Below, one piece after another: positions 9,329 to 16,996 of a stretch of DNA of 64,000 nt. How positions within the stretch are numbered: the stretch's first letter is position 1; every line of letters starts with the position of its first letter. The notes under the pieces are model-generated. The model was not told where the DNA came from and searched no databases. It saw nothing but the letters and a program-made list of their open reading frames with translations. This stretch comes from Paenibacillus terrigena DSM 21567 (GTDB taxonomy: Bacteria > Bacillota > Bacilli > Paenibacillales > Paenibacillaceae): positions 43,078 through 107,077 of the forward strand of contig NZ_KB895423.1 of assembly GCF_000374845.1 (NCBI RefSeq), written 5' to 3'. Both the position numbers and the translations under genes were made by a program.

Positions 9329-9811
9329 ATGAAACGAGGAACAACACTCTTTTTAAAGGCAGCTGTTATTCTTATTGGAATACCAGTTCTTGCTTTGTGC
9401 ATATTCTTGGTGCCAGAGTTAGCGGATTTTGCAGCAGAATTGTATCCAGATCATACTTATTTGAAATATCTCGTTTTTATCGATTTGTATGCAACGGCGA
9501 TACCTTTTTACTTTGCTCTGTATCAAGCTTTTAAACTTTTGAGCTATATTGACAAGAACAAAGCTTTCTCGGAATTATCTGTAAAGGCTTTAAAGAATAT
9601 AAAATACTGTGCCATCACAATCAGTACTTTGTACCTGCTAGGTATGCCACTCTACTATCTCATGGGGAAGAGAGTTGACCCTCCAAGTTTCATACCAATC
9701 GGATTGGTCATTATTTTCGCCTCTATGGTGATCGCCGTTTTTGCTGCTGTTCTCCAAAGACTTTTAAATGAGGCTATTGATATAAAATCAGAAAATGATT
9801 TGACGGTCTGA
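9329..9811 (+). CDS. DUF2975 integral membrane protein
   Basis: A 160-residue protein with four predicted membrane helices (residues about 8-30, 45-68, 92-115 and 122-145) and a short polar tail, matching the DUF2975 family in size and layout. The start ATG is set by GTGAGGGGC, nine bases upstream, rather than the upstream TTG-type extension. It is followed after 10 bases by a small HTH regulator. DUF2975 membrane proteins are regularly paired with YozG-like regulators in Bacillales, so the two probably act together; the physiological role is unknown. Confidence 0.85.
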   Translation: MKRGTTLFLKAAVILIGIPVLALCIFLVPELADFAAELYPDHTYLKYLVFIDLYATAIPFYFALYQAFKLLSYIDKNKAFSELSVKALKNIKYCAITISTLYLLGMPLYYLMGKRVDPPSFIPIGLVIIFASMVIAVFAAVLQRLLNEAIDIKSENDLTV

Positions 9812-9821
9812 GGTGAGGAAC

Positions 9822-10049
9822 ATGGCGATTATAATCAATATTGATGTGATGTTGGCTAAAAGAAAAATGAGCGTAACAGAACTTTCGGAGAGGGTTGGAA
9901 TAACAATGGCTAACCTTTCTATATTGAAAAATGGAAAGGCAAAAGCGATTCGATTATCAACATTAGAGGCGATTTGTAAGGCTTTAGAATGTCAGCCTGG
10001 AGATATATTAGAATACAAAAGTGACGAAGACACCAACATTATCGGTTAA
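9822..10049 (+). CDS. YozG-like XRE/Cro-family transcriptional regulator
   Basis: A 75-residue single-domain DNA-binding protein. ATG at 9822 follows GAGGTGAGGAAC. The helix-turn-helix spans MSVTELSERVGITMANLSILKNG with the second part AIRLSTLEAICKALECQPGDIL, the standard YozG/HTH_26 pattern. It lies 10 bases after the DUF2975 gene and is surely co-transcribed. It likely autoregulates the pair. A strong hairpin terminator lies about 80 bases downstream. Confidence 0.9.
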   Translation: MAIIINIDVMLAKRKMSVTELSERVGITMANLSILKNGKAKAIRLSTLEAICKALECQPGDILEYKSDEDTNIIG

Positions 10050-10129
10050 TGTGAATTTATTAGTTCGATTGGGAAACCATTTGCTGGCTGATGGAGGACC
10101 AATTCATTGAAGTAACGGGACACTATATC

Positions 10130-10163
10130 TTAAGGCCCCCATTAATTGATAATGGGGGCCTTA
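10130..10163. terminator. Strong bidirectional-looking hairpin
   Basis: TTAAGGCCCCCATTA and TAATGGGGGCCTTAA form a near-perfect stem. The flank is AT-rich but without a long T-run. It closes the DUF2975/HTH unit. Confidence 0.7.
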
Positions 10164-10385
10164 AATATATCCTTTAGTTTTGGGTTTGATTTTCTCTGTC
10201 AAAACATTGATGATTCTAATAAGTTCCGAATCTTGGAGGATCCGATTTTCGGAAGTGAGGAATCTGTGAGTTCTCTTGATAAGTACATTGCAATCTGCCT
10301 CGGGAAGGCTACTTAAAGACTTCAGTTCGCAAACCGAAAAACTCTGCCACGAATTGCTGGATCTTGTGGAAAATGCTACAAAGTT

Positions 10386-10469
10386 GGAAATAAGGATGCT
10401 GATTTCGATCGAAATAATATCATCGATATCGTGGATCTGTTGGCCATGGCAAGGAAAATCCTAGAGTAA
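10386..10469 (+). pseudogene. Isolated type I dockerin half-repeat (gene remnant)
   Basis: The 27 codons before TAA read G-N-K-DADFDRNNIIDIVDLLAMARKILE. This is the calcium-loop plus helix pattern of a dockerin repeat (D-x-D-x-N/D-x-x-I-D-x-x-D-L). Upstream sequence in this frame does not continue as a recognisable domain, and the neighbouring frame carries a plausible piece around 10276-10380, so a frameshifted, deleted gene end is likely. The remaining bases of 10050-10654 show only the terminator above and the promoter region of the next gene. Confidence 0.55.
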
Positions 10470-10654
10470 GGTCTATTCACTGAGGAACAGATCCTTTGGA
10501 CGACAAACAGGACAATTATCCAAAAGCAATCATTATAGCACCACTACATTGTACATAGTTTAAGATAATGGATTGGTAGGATATATCAATAAAAAAAGGG
10601 GATTATTGCTAAATAAAGAATATAGAATGAAACACCAAAAAAGGAGATGGATTC

Positions 10655-11848
10655 ATGAAAACGGAACTAGTAGTGCAGATCGACGAACCGTGGCAAAAAG
10701 AAGCAGTGGAAGAAGTTGCGCGCCGCTTCGAAGTATTGAACCCTGGAGTGAAAATAATTGTTAAAGTTGTTCCTAACGGCGATATCCGTACAACCCTTTA
10801 CACGGGGGAATCCAAAGCCGATCTTGTACAGTTGTTTAACGGAGACATCGTCGATTGCAGTAAGGATGGACTATTGCTTGATCTTCGAGCATGGCTGAGG
10901 CAGAATCATGAATTAGAAAGTTTGTTTCACCCTTCGATCTTCCGCCTGATACAGCCTGACGGACGAGTTGCAGTGCTTCCATTAAGCGCCAGTATGAAAG
11001 GCATTTTCTATAACAAGCAATGGTTTGACAAGGCGGGTATTCCTTACCCAGAAGAAGGTTGGACTTGGAATGATTTTATGGAGATAGCGATTAGGCTGCA
11101 GCGTGCGAATGTGCACAAAGAAGAATGTTTTGCGGCCCGAATCTCGTTTCACCGCGAGTATATTGGTCTTCTACTGCTCACGGCAGGAACAGATTGGTTG
11201 TCCCCCGATAAAAGAAGAGCCTCCGGGTACGCAAACAATGCGCAAGCTGTGCAAGCTGTGCAATGGGCAGTTGATCTTGTCCGCGAACACCAAGTTGCAC
11301 GGGCGACCCAAGAGTATTTTGCGAACAGCGATTTGATTCGTAACGAAGTCGGGATGATTCTTGATTACTACGTTATGTTGCATGAAATTCAACCACATTT
11401 GAAGGAAGATCTCGGTGTCGCGGGATTGCCGCAATTTATCGATGGACATAGGGTGAACGAGCCATGGGTTTGCGGGTTCGGCATTTCTTCCAAAACAGCT
11501 AACCCTGAATTAGCCTGGTCTTTCCTTTGTGAATTGACCTGTACCAACAATGAATTGACCCGACTTGTGTCGGAAGGCTCAATTGCTCCGCTTCGCTCCG
11601 TATATTCGGAGGTAAGTCATGACAGTGATCCTTTGCGTAATGCCATACTGGCGGAACTCGAGAATAGTGCTCAACTTCCGGTTTCGTCAGGGAACACAGC
11701 CCTGTATCAATTGTTGGACGACTATGTGAATCCTGCTTTGGCCCGTATTGTGTTCGAAGGTGCCGACGTTAAGGGGACGCTGGATGATTTAGCCATCGTG
11801 CTGGACGGTAAACTTCAAGACCACTTTTCGGCACCTTTGTTAAGCTAA
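10655..11848 (+). CDS. Extracellular-type solute-binding protein (family 1) lacking a signal peptide
   Basis: A 397-residue periplasmic-binding-protein fold of the maltose/sugar class: EEVARRFEVLNPGVKI near the N-terminus, the ADLVQLFNGD segment, MKGIFYNKQWFDKAGIPYPEEGWTW (interrupted here only by description; residues about 110-134), and the C-terminal lobe with GFGISSKTANPELAWSFL. The start is fixed by AAAGGAG and an in-frame TGA upstream. There is no signal peptide or lipobox: it starts directly at the first beta strand. No permease genes adjoin. It may be a cytoplasmic sugar sensor or a stranded ligand domain once fused to a regulator. Confidence 0.82.
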   Translation: MKTELVVQIDEPWQKEAVEEVARRFEVLNPGVKIIVKVVPNGDIRTTLYTGESKADLVQLFNGDIVDCSKDGLLLDLRAWLRQNHELESLFHPSIFRLIQPDGRVAVLPLSASMKGIFYNKQWFDKAGIPYPEEGWTWNDFMEIAIRLQRANVHKEECFAARISFHREYIGLLLLTAGTDWLSPDKRRASGYANNAQAVQAVQWAVDLVREHQVARATQEYFANSDLIRNEVGMILDYYVMLHEIQPHLKEDLGVAGLPQFIDGHRVNEPWVCGFGISSKTANPELAWSFLCELTCTNNELTRLVSEGSIAPLRSVYSEVSHDSDPLRNAILAELENSAQLPVSSGNTALYQLLDDYVNPALARIVFEGADVKGTLDDLAIVLDGKLQDHFSAPLLS

Positions 11849-12065
11849 CAGGTAACACTGGTACAACAAAGACACGAAGGCAGCCGGCCCGAATACGAAT
11901 CGAGATTCTATATTGATAGTTTTAATATTGTTGAACTCTGACAAGAACATACTTACTCGACAATCGTATCTAGAGCTTCTGCGGCTATCCTGGATGCCCC
12001 GTTACCTGTGCGGTCAGGATAGATAAACAATTCCTAGAATAATACATGTATGGAATTATTTATTA

Positions 12066-12088
12066 AGTTCGTGAATAAGACGTTATCT
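12066..12088 (+). repeat. attC-like right half-site at the left border of the cassette array
   Basis: AGTTCGTGAATAAGAC followed by GTTATCT (12082-12088). The right box and the CGTGAATA arm match the right ends of the complete sites downstream (compare 15465-15485). No convincing left half is seen; a weak CGTATCTAG-like stretch at 11963-11972 may be its trace. The first cassette would begin at 12083. The rest of 11849-12065 holds an 8-bp hairpin (CTATCCTG/CAGGATAG, about 11985-12025) and no gene. Confidence 0.6.
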
Positions 12089-12131
12089 GAAATACGACAA
12101 GTGCTTAATTTAATTATAGGAGGCAAGGGCG

Positions 12132-12482
12132 ATGAAGCAACTAAATATAAGTGCAATAATTAGTTCTTTCATATTAGGCCTTTCTATTGTTATTAGTGGC
12201 GTGATTATTAGTAATTCTGGAGACAGAGAACTGAACAAAGACGGAACAAGTCAAAAAGAATATAAACCACTAATGACAATCAAAGAAACAGCTGAATACT
12301 TAAATATAACTGAACTCCAGGTAAGAACAATCATATCTAGTGAAGAAACCATGTTAAAGACCACTGGTACATATTCTAGCAAGATGTTTCCCATCTTTAG
12401 AATTGGGACCGATATTTATATAAGTACAGATGAATTAAAAGAATGGTTAAAGGAGTCTACAACGCTGAGAATACAATATTAA
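12132..12482 (+). CDS. Cassette 1: membrane-anchored excisionase-type helix-turn-helix protein
   Basis: A 116-residue protein with one N-terminal membrane helix (residues 8-28), then a MerR/excisionase-like HTH_17 domain (LMTIKETAEYLNITELQVRTI, residues 47-67) and the wing ending FRIGTDIYISTDELKEWL. The start ATG follows AGGAGGCAAGGGCG. The combination of membrane anchor and DNA-binding fold is known in Bacillales but its role is not. It is the first gene of the attC-like array, 44 bases after the right box at 12082 and 29 bases before the next left box. It is not next to any phage gene, so the excisionase label is structural only. Confidence 0.7.
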   Translation: MKQLNISAIISSFILGLSIVISGVIISNSGDRELNKDGTSQKEYKPLMTIKETAEYLNITELQVRTIISSEETMLKTTGTYSSKMFPIFRIGTDIYISTDELKEWLKESTTLRIQY

Positions 12483-12511
12483 TGAAAGTATTTCGAAGAA
12501 GGTCGTACTTC

Positions 12512-12671
12512 AGATAACAACGTATCTACGCTGTCGCTGTCGCTCCTTGGTCTGCCGAAGATTTTTCGGGGAAGCGGAATCAGCAGACAACCCTGTAAGG
12601 CTAAGTGGCGAAGCCACCCAGTCGCTACGCTCCTTTAAGCCTCTCGGATTCGTAGATACAAAACGTTAGAT
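12512..12671 (+). repeat. attC-like recombination site 1
   Basis: Left box AGATAAC (12512-12518), right box GTTAGAT (12665-12671), matching the integron GTTRRRY consensus. The outer arms GTATCTACG (12522-12530) and CGTAGATAC (12651-12659) pair perfectly; an inner stem AGGCT/AGCCT (12598-12602 and 12638-12642) follows. GC in the core is 33/60 at 12541-12600, against 11/60 at 12721-12780 in the next gene. Confidence 0.8.
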
Positions 12672-12716
12672 GAAATTGCTGTAATGAATTAAATAAGAAA
12701 ACAAAGGGATAAAACC

Positions 12717-13061
12717 ATGAAAAACTCAATAAATAAATATTTATATTATTTGGGATCAGGAATATTAGTATGTTTTGTTATATATATGATCGCAACTAAT
12801 TCTTTTCAAAAGACTCAATATACGCTCTTTGTCTATGAGAATCAAGCAAGTAATATCAAGAAAGTTGATGGATTGGAAGATCCCAATAATAAAATAAGTG
12901 GCTACAGTTTTGGATTTCCAGGTATTGGATTTCCAGATAAGAGAATAGATGTATTAAGCACACCATTTTATGTATTAATAAAACAAAAGAATCAAGAAAT
13001 TGAATATGTAACTGACAATGTTAAGAAATTAAACGAGTATCTAAAGAAACAAATAAAATAA
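12717..13061 (+). CDS. Cassette 2: small membrane-anchored protein of unknown function
   Basis: A 114-residue protein not recognised. Residues 7-27 form one membrane helix; the rest (beta-rich with YTLFVYENQASNIKKV and a glycine/proline-rich GYSFGFPGIGFP segment) would lie outside the cell. The ribosome site is AAAGGGAT eight bases before ATG. Base composition is very AT-rich. It is enclosed by two attC-like sites and its cassette ends are complementary (GTTAGATGAAATT with AACTTCACCTAAC, 11 of 13). Confidence 0.7.
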   Translation: MKNSINKYLYYLGSGILVCFVIYMIATNSFQKTQYTLFVYENQASNIKKVDGLEDPNNKISGYSFGFPGIGFPDKRIDVLSTPFYVLIKQKNQEIEYVTDNVKKLNEYLKKQIK

Positions 13062-13095
13062 TTTGTAAGTGGATTTCGAAGAACTCAGCAACTTC

Positions 13096-13250
13096 ACCTA
13101 ACACTGTATCTACGCTGAGGGCTCTGCCCTGGGTTCGCAAGAAGTAGTGAGCAGAGATGTGATTTCAGCGCACAACCCTGCGAGGCTAAGTCCGTCGGAC
13201 CCGGCGCATACGCACCTTAAGCCTGGTTCGCAGATATACCAACGTTATAG
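13096..13250 (+). repeat. attC-like recombination site 2
   Basis: Left box ACCTAAC (13096-13102) fits RYYYAAC exactly; right box GTTATAG (13244-13250). Outer arms GTATCTACG (13106-13114) and CGCAGATAT (13229-13237) pair at 7 of 9 positions. Inner arms GAGGCT and AGCCT are as in site 1. Confidence 0.8.
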
Positions 13251-13320
13251 GAAATCAGCGCAAACCAGTAAATCACAAAACAAAATTACTCTCTGATCTG
13301 TTAAATAGGGGGATTATTGA

Positions 13321-13911
13321 ATGATTATTCTAATTAGTGGAAATAGCAGTACTGGTAAGACACTTATGTCTCAAAAATTACTTGAGAAATATCAAATTCC
13401 CTATTTATCTATTGATCATTTAAAGATGGGGTTGTATAGAGGAGACTCTGCATGTGGGTTTACACCGCTTGATAGTACGGAACTTATTGGTGAGAAATTG
13501 TGGCCGATTATTAAAGGAATTATTATGACTAATATCGAGAATAATCAGAACATTATTATTGAAGGATGCTATATATTGCCTCATTTTATAAAGGATTTTG
13601 AAGTAGAATACTCTGAGAAAATCATATCAGTTTTCATTGGCTTCTCACAAAGATATATTGAAGAAAACTTCGCATCTAACATTGTGAAACATAGGAATGC
13701 TATAGAAGATCGGAGCTATTCAGAAGACGGGATAATAACTGATTACATTAATGACCATGATGCTTTTAGAAGGAAATGTCTAGACAGTGGTGTCAAATAC
13801 TTTGAAATTGACAAAAACTATGAAGAAGAGATTATCAAGGTATATGATTTTATAGAGATTCAAAAACACGTGATTGATAGAAAATTCAAAGAAGGCGCTG
13901 ACATCCTATAA
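13321..13911 (+). CDS. Cassette 3: P-loop kinase-like protein
   Basis: A 196-residue nucleotide-binding protein with a Walker A motif at the very N-terminus (ISGNSSTGKT, residues 4-13), followed by YLSIDHLKMGLY, as in small P-loop kinases (2-phosphoglycerate kinase, chloramphenicol phosphotransferase-like). NIIIEGCYILP is a plausible Walker B-like strand. The start follows AGGGGGATTATTGA. Substrate is unknown; resistance-type small-molecule kinases are frequent integron cargo, but nothing here proves that. Its TAA stop lies inside the left box of site 3, showing how tightly gene and site are joined. Confidence 0.75.
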   Translation: MIILISGNSSTGKTLMSQKLLEKYQIPYLSIDHLKMGLYRGDSACGFTPLDSTELIGEKLWPIIKGIIMTNIENNQNIIIEGCYILPHFIKDFEVEYSEKIISVFIGFSQRYIEENFASNIVKHRNAIEDRSYSEDGIITDYINDHDAFRRKCLDSGVKYFEIDKNYEEEIIKVYDFIEIQKHVIDRKFKEGADIL

Positions 13912-14067
13912 CAATGTGTTCACGCATCGGGGGACAAGCCCCCTCGGTCTCGGAAGATAATTCGGGGAAGCGATTGCTGGGACACATCCGCACCGACATA
14001 CCATATCGCTGCCGCTCACTACGTTCTCTTAAGTCGGTGGGACGTCGTGAACACGGATACATTATTG
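13906..14067 (+). repeat. attC-like recombination site 3
   Basis: Left box CTATAAC (13906-13912); right box ATTATTG (14061-14067), with the first G changed to A. Outer arms GTGTTCACG (13916-13924) and CGTGAACAC (14046-14054) pair perfectly with a sequence different from sites 1, 2 and 4. Inner arms CACCGAC (13991-13997) and GTCGGTG (14033-14039) are also perfect. Confidence 0.8.
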
Positions 14068-14161
14068 GAAATCAGTCAAGAAATAGTATTTAGAAACCAA
14101 ACAGGAAGGGGAAAGAAAAATTTTATAAATTTATCTAAGTTTAAAGCACTGGTTTTACGGG

Positions 14162-14428
14162 ATGTTTCCTTCCGCTAAGGATCGAATTAGAATTACTAGT
14201 TCATTAATGTCTTTACTCCCAGTCATCATCGTGTTAAGTCTAGGTGGGCCATTGGAATATAGAGACTACATATTAATAACAATATGCATGATATTTATAA
14301 TGGCGTCAGTGTTAAGTGCTTTATTCGATAGAATAATAGATTATGTATTAAAGAAATTAAAAACTAGAAAGACAAATAAAAAGGTTACGAACGAGTTAAA
14401 TGATTGGAAAAATGATGAAATTAATTAA
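14162..14428 (+). CDS. Cassette 4: small two-helix membrane protein
   Basis: An 88-residue unrecognised protein. Two membrane helices (residues about 13-30 and 36-57) are followed by a lysine-rich cytoplasmic tail. The ribosome-binding site before this ATG is weak, so the start is uncertain. It sits between sites 3 and 4. The cassette ends are complementary over 14 of 18 bases (14061-14078 with 14475-14492). Confidence 0.55.
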   Translation: MFPSAKDRIRITSSLMSLLPVIIVLSLGGPLEYRDYILITICMIFIMASVLSALFDRIIDYVLKKLKTRKTNKKVTNELNDWKNDEIN

Positions 14429-14485
14429 AGATAGCAAGTGATTTTATAGTGATTCGTTAGTATTTCAATAGGAGTGACTGACTTC

Positions 14486-14648
14486 ATATAACAACGTATC
14501 TACGCTGTGTCGCTGACGCTCCTTGGTCTGCTGAGGATTGTTCGTGGAAGAGTAGTCTGTAGACAACCCTGCACTAACTAACCGCATCGCGGCCAGTCGC
14601 TTTGCTCCTTTAAGGTGGTGAGGGTTCGTAGATACAACAACGTTATAC
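14486..14648 (+). repeat. attC-like recombination site 4
   Basis: Left box ATATAAC (14486-14492), right box GTTATAC (14642-14648). Outer arms GTATCTACG (14496-14504) and CGTAGATAC (14627-14635) are perfect. The inner stem uses CACTAAC with GGTGGTG, as in site 5. Confidence 0.8.
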
Positions 14649-14676
14649 ACAATGAACGAATGACAGGGGGCAAAAC

Positions 14677-15258
14677 ATGAGGAAAAGAAGTTGGTTTCTG
14701 ATTTCTGTCCCAACTCTATTTATATTATCAATCGTATTCTTTGTTTATTCAGGATTAAACGGGAATCCAATAACGAAGTATTATTTTAAAAAAGAAGTAG
14801 AAAAATATTTGCACTTTGAGTACCCAAACAGTGAATTTACTATAAATTTAATTGGTTATGGATTTAAAGAAATGAATTACTATGGCGATGTTTCTCCTAT
14901 GAAAAATAAAAATCTGCATTTTAAGGTAGAAGAAAATTATCAAGGCGAGCTATATGATACTTTACAGGAATCTACACAAGAGAATCAGGCAAATCAAAAG
15001 TGTAATAGTGAGTTAAATAAATACTTCAAAAATTCAACATGCAATGCAGATGTATTTGGTTCAAAAATGATAATACAAATTCATACAGAGGACAAAAAAG
15101 AAAATATTAAAGTATATGAAAACGAAATAATAAATTTTATACATTCTATATCTGATTTGGATCTTGATCTGTCCGTGCATTTTAATAATGAATGGATTTT
15201 TATTGATCAACATTCTTTTAACGATATTTATACAAATAAGAAACTCATATATGAATGA
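14677..15258 (+). CDS. Cassette 5: YfjL-like membrane-anchored protein
   Basis: A 193-residue protein with one N-terminal membrane helix (residues 7-26), then GNPITKYYFKKEVEKYL, FEYP and a conserved-looking LHFKVEENYQGELYD segment typical of the YfjL-like proteins of Bacillus. The remaining 120 residues are acidic and extracytoplasmic. The ribosome site is GGGGG nine bases before ATG. Function unknown. Enclosed by sites 4 and 5, with complementary cassette ends (13 of 16). Confidence 0.7.
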   Translation: MRKRSWFLISVPTLFILSIVFFVYSGLNGNPITKYYFKKEVEKYLHFEYPNSEFTINLIGYGFKEMNYYGDVSPMKNKNLHFKVEENYQGELYDTLQESTQENQANQKCNSELNKYFKNSTCNADVFGSKMIIQIHTEDKKENIKVYENEIINFIHSISDLDLDLSVHFNNEWIFIDQHSFNDIYTNKKLIYE

Positions 15259-15299
15259 CAAAGAGTATAAACTTGTAGGTTCGAAGAAGCGGTCACTGC

Positions 15300-15485
15300 G
15301 TATAAACCATATTCACGCATCGGGCATTCGCCCTAGGTCCGGCAGAAGTAAGATGAGGATTCGGGGTACAACTGGCAGCAGCAAGGAAACATATTCAGCC
15401 GGACACACCCGCACTACCTAACCGCATTGCGGCCGTCCCTCCGGGACTTAAGGTGGTGGGGCGTCGTGAATACATAACGTTATCT
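15300..15485 (+). repeat. attC-like recombination site 5
   Basis: Left box GTATAAA (15300-15306), right box GTTATCT (15479-15485). Outer arms TATTCACG (15310-15317) and CGTGAATA (15465-15472) are perfect. Inner arms CACTACC (15412-15418) and GGTGGTG (15452-15458) pair with one G-T wobble. At 186 bp it is the longest site. Confidence 0.8.
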
Positions 15486-15555
15486 GAAATAACAAGCAAG
15501 AAATTAAATTAAATCGAAAACCCATATGAGGAAATCTATATGTGAGGTGGTCGTA

Positions 15556-16092
15556 TTGAAGATAAAACTATGGATACCCATAGGAATTCTGCTGGTGGCA
15601 ATAATTGCAGGGGCATTTATTTACACCTATCCGCATCATCTTACTTTCACCATGCAAGGAATCATGTATCAATTAGGTGAAGAAAATAAGGATTATGTAA
15701 AACCAGTTGCTGTATCTGTAAATGGTAAAATGAAAAAGAGCATACTGGGAGTAAGAACATTTACAGGGGTAATTGATATTGAAGGTGAAGATATACCTGT
15801 TCCCTCAGAAAATAGGAAATTAGAGCTTAGATTTAGCGAAAATGGTGAAGCACAACTATTGTATAGGTATATCATCAATGGTAATATTAAGCATTTTTCT
15901 TACGGTATTATATTTATTAATGACGATAGTAACAAGATTGCTATTATGAAATATCAAGCAACTCCTAATGGTAGGGGTTGGAACGGGGGTGATGGTTATA
16001 TGATATCAACACCTGCACAAAATAGAGATGAGGCATTGGAAATATCAAATGAATTGTTAGATGATTTTTATACAAGGTTCACGCTAAAATGA
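15556..16092 (+). CDS. Cassette 6: membrane-anchored protein of unknown function
   Basis: A 178-residue protein if TTG at 15556 is used, which has GAGGTGG six bases upstream; an in-frame ATG at 15526 lacks a ribosome site. One N-terminal membrane helix (LWIPIGILLVAIIAGAFIY) is followed by an extracytoplasmic beta-rich domain of about 150 residues. Similar hypothetical proteins occur beside YfjL-like genes in Bacillales, but no function is known. The cassette starts at 15480; its expected 3' site is missing, replaced by 16093-16258. Confidence 0.65.
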   Translation: MKIKLWIPIGILLVAIIAGAFIYTYPHHLTFTMQGIMYQLGEENKDYVKPVAVSVNGKMKKSILGVRTFTGVIDIEGEDIPVPSENRKLELRFSENGEAQLLYRYIINGNIKHFSYGIIFINDDSNKIAIMKYQATPNGRGWNGGDGYMISTPAQNRDEALEISNELLDDFYTRFTLK

Positions 16093-16258
16093 TTGGTGCA
16101 TACTAACTAACGGAGAACATTTAATTAACTTTCGGTGAAGTGACCCCACAGAAATGTTTGATGGAGAATTGAAGGTAAGATCAAGGTATTAAGCAAATAC
16201 ATACAAGGAAACTATAAGGATTTTGTTGAAGGAGATAGAAAAGTACAAACCTTTGAAA

Positions 16259-16322
16259 GTGTCGCGGCCGATCGCTGTCGCTCTCTTAAGGCAGAGGGTT
16301 CGTAGATCCAACAACGTTATCA
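16259..16322 (+). repeat. attC-like right half-site
   Basis: Contains the inner right arm, CGTAGAT and right box GTTATCA (16316-16322), but no left half upstream. The sequence 16093-16258 resembles no neighbour and carries no supported gene, so a deletion or replacement removed the left half. Confidence 0.65.
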
Positions 16323-16353
16323 GAAATCAATTGCAGGACTATGAGGAGATTAA

Positions 16354-16956
16354 ATGAAAAAAATTATTGCAATCATACTAATGGTTGGATTGATAATAAG
16401 TATGTACTTCAACTATCAAATGAAAGAGTACAAAGACTATCAAAAAGTTGATTATACTATTAAATTAAATCATGGAATTCAAATTGGTATAAAAGAATCA
16501 ATTCAGAATTTAGATAATGTGATAAAAAGCTTAGAGGACAATTCTCCGAAGGAAACCGTCATAAACACATTAGGAAATTTGGCAGTATCATTGAAAGTTG
16601 GTGAAGAATCATTTGTCTTTCTTGATTCCGATTTCAAGGAAGATAAATTATCATCAACTTATTTAATCTATAGTGTATTTAGAGATATGTATTGGTATAT
16701 AAAAGCAGATATCACAGACGGCATTTTATCGAATAAGGTGTCGCTAGAAAAAGAATCGAGAAAACAACTTATTAAGGATATAGGAGTTCTTAAACAAGAT
16801 TTGGAGTATATTGATAGTCGATTTAACGAGGATATTTTGAAAGAACAAAGTCCTCAGTGGATTGAAAATAAATGGAAAGAGTTAATTGGAGAGATTGTAA
16901 GTAGAAATACGAATTTTAAGTTATATGAAAGAATTGGAATGAAGTACAATTTGTGA
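16354..16956 (+). CDS. Cassette 7: membrane-anchored helical protein of unknown function
   Basis: A 200-residue protein with one N-terminal membrane helix (residues 3-20) and a long, mainly alpha-helical, charged extracytoplasmic part. No conserved catalytic pattern is visible. ATG follows GAGGAGATTAA. The left cassette end is at 16317. At its 3' end only the terminal complement GCAATTGA (16971-16978, mirrored in 16327-16334) remains, and the next gene follows without a palindrome. Confidence 0.65.
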   Translation: MKKIIAIILMVGLIISMYFNYQMKEYKDYQKVDYTIKLNHGIQIGIKESIQNLDNVIKSLEDNSPKETVINTLGNLAVSLKVGEESFVFLDSDFKEDKLSSTYLIYSVFRDMYWYIKADITDGILSNKVSLEKESRKQLIKDIGVLKQDLEYIDSRFNEDILKEQSPQWIENKWKELIGEIVSRNTNFKLYERIGMKYNL

Positions 16957-16996
16957 GTGGTTCGTGGAAGGCAATTGACATAAAGGAGCAAACTAT

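Noticed and set aside
11849..12131. Integron integrase gene or complete attI
   Set aside because: No frame encodes a tyrosine recombinase here or elsewhere in the window. Only a right half-site and an unrelated hairpin were found.
12132..12482. Prophage excisionase
   Set aside because: The HTH domain is excisionase-like, but the protein has a membrane anchor and no integrase or phage genes are nearby.
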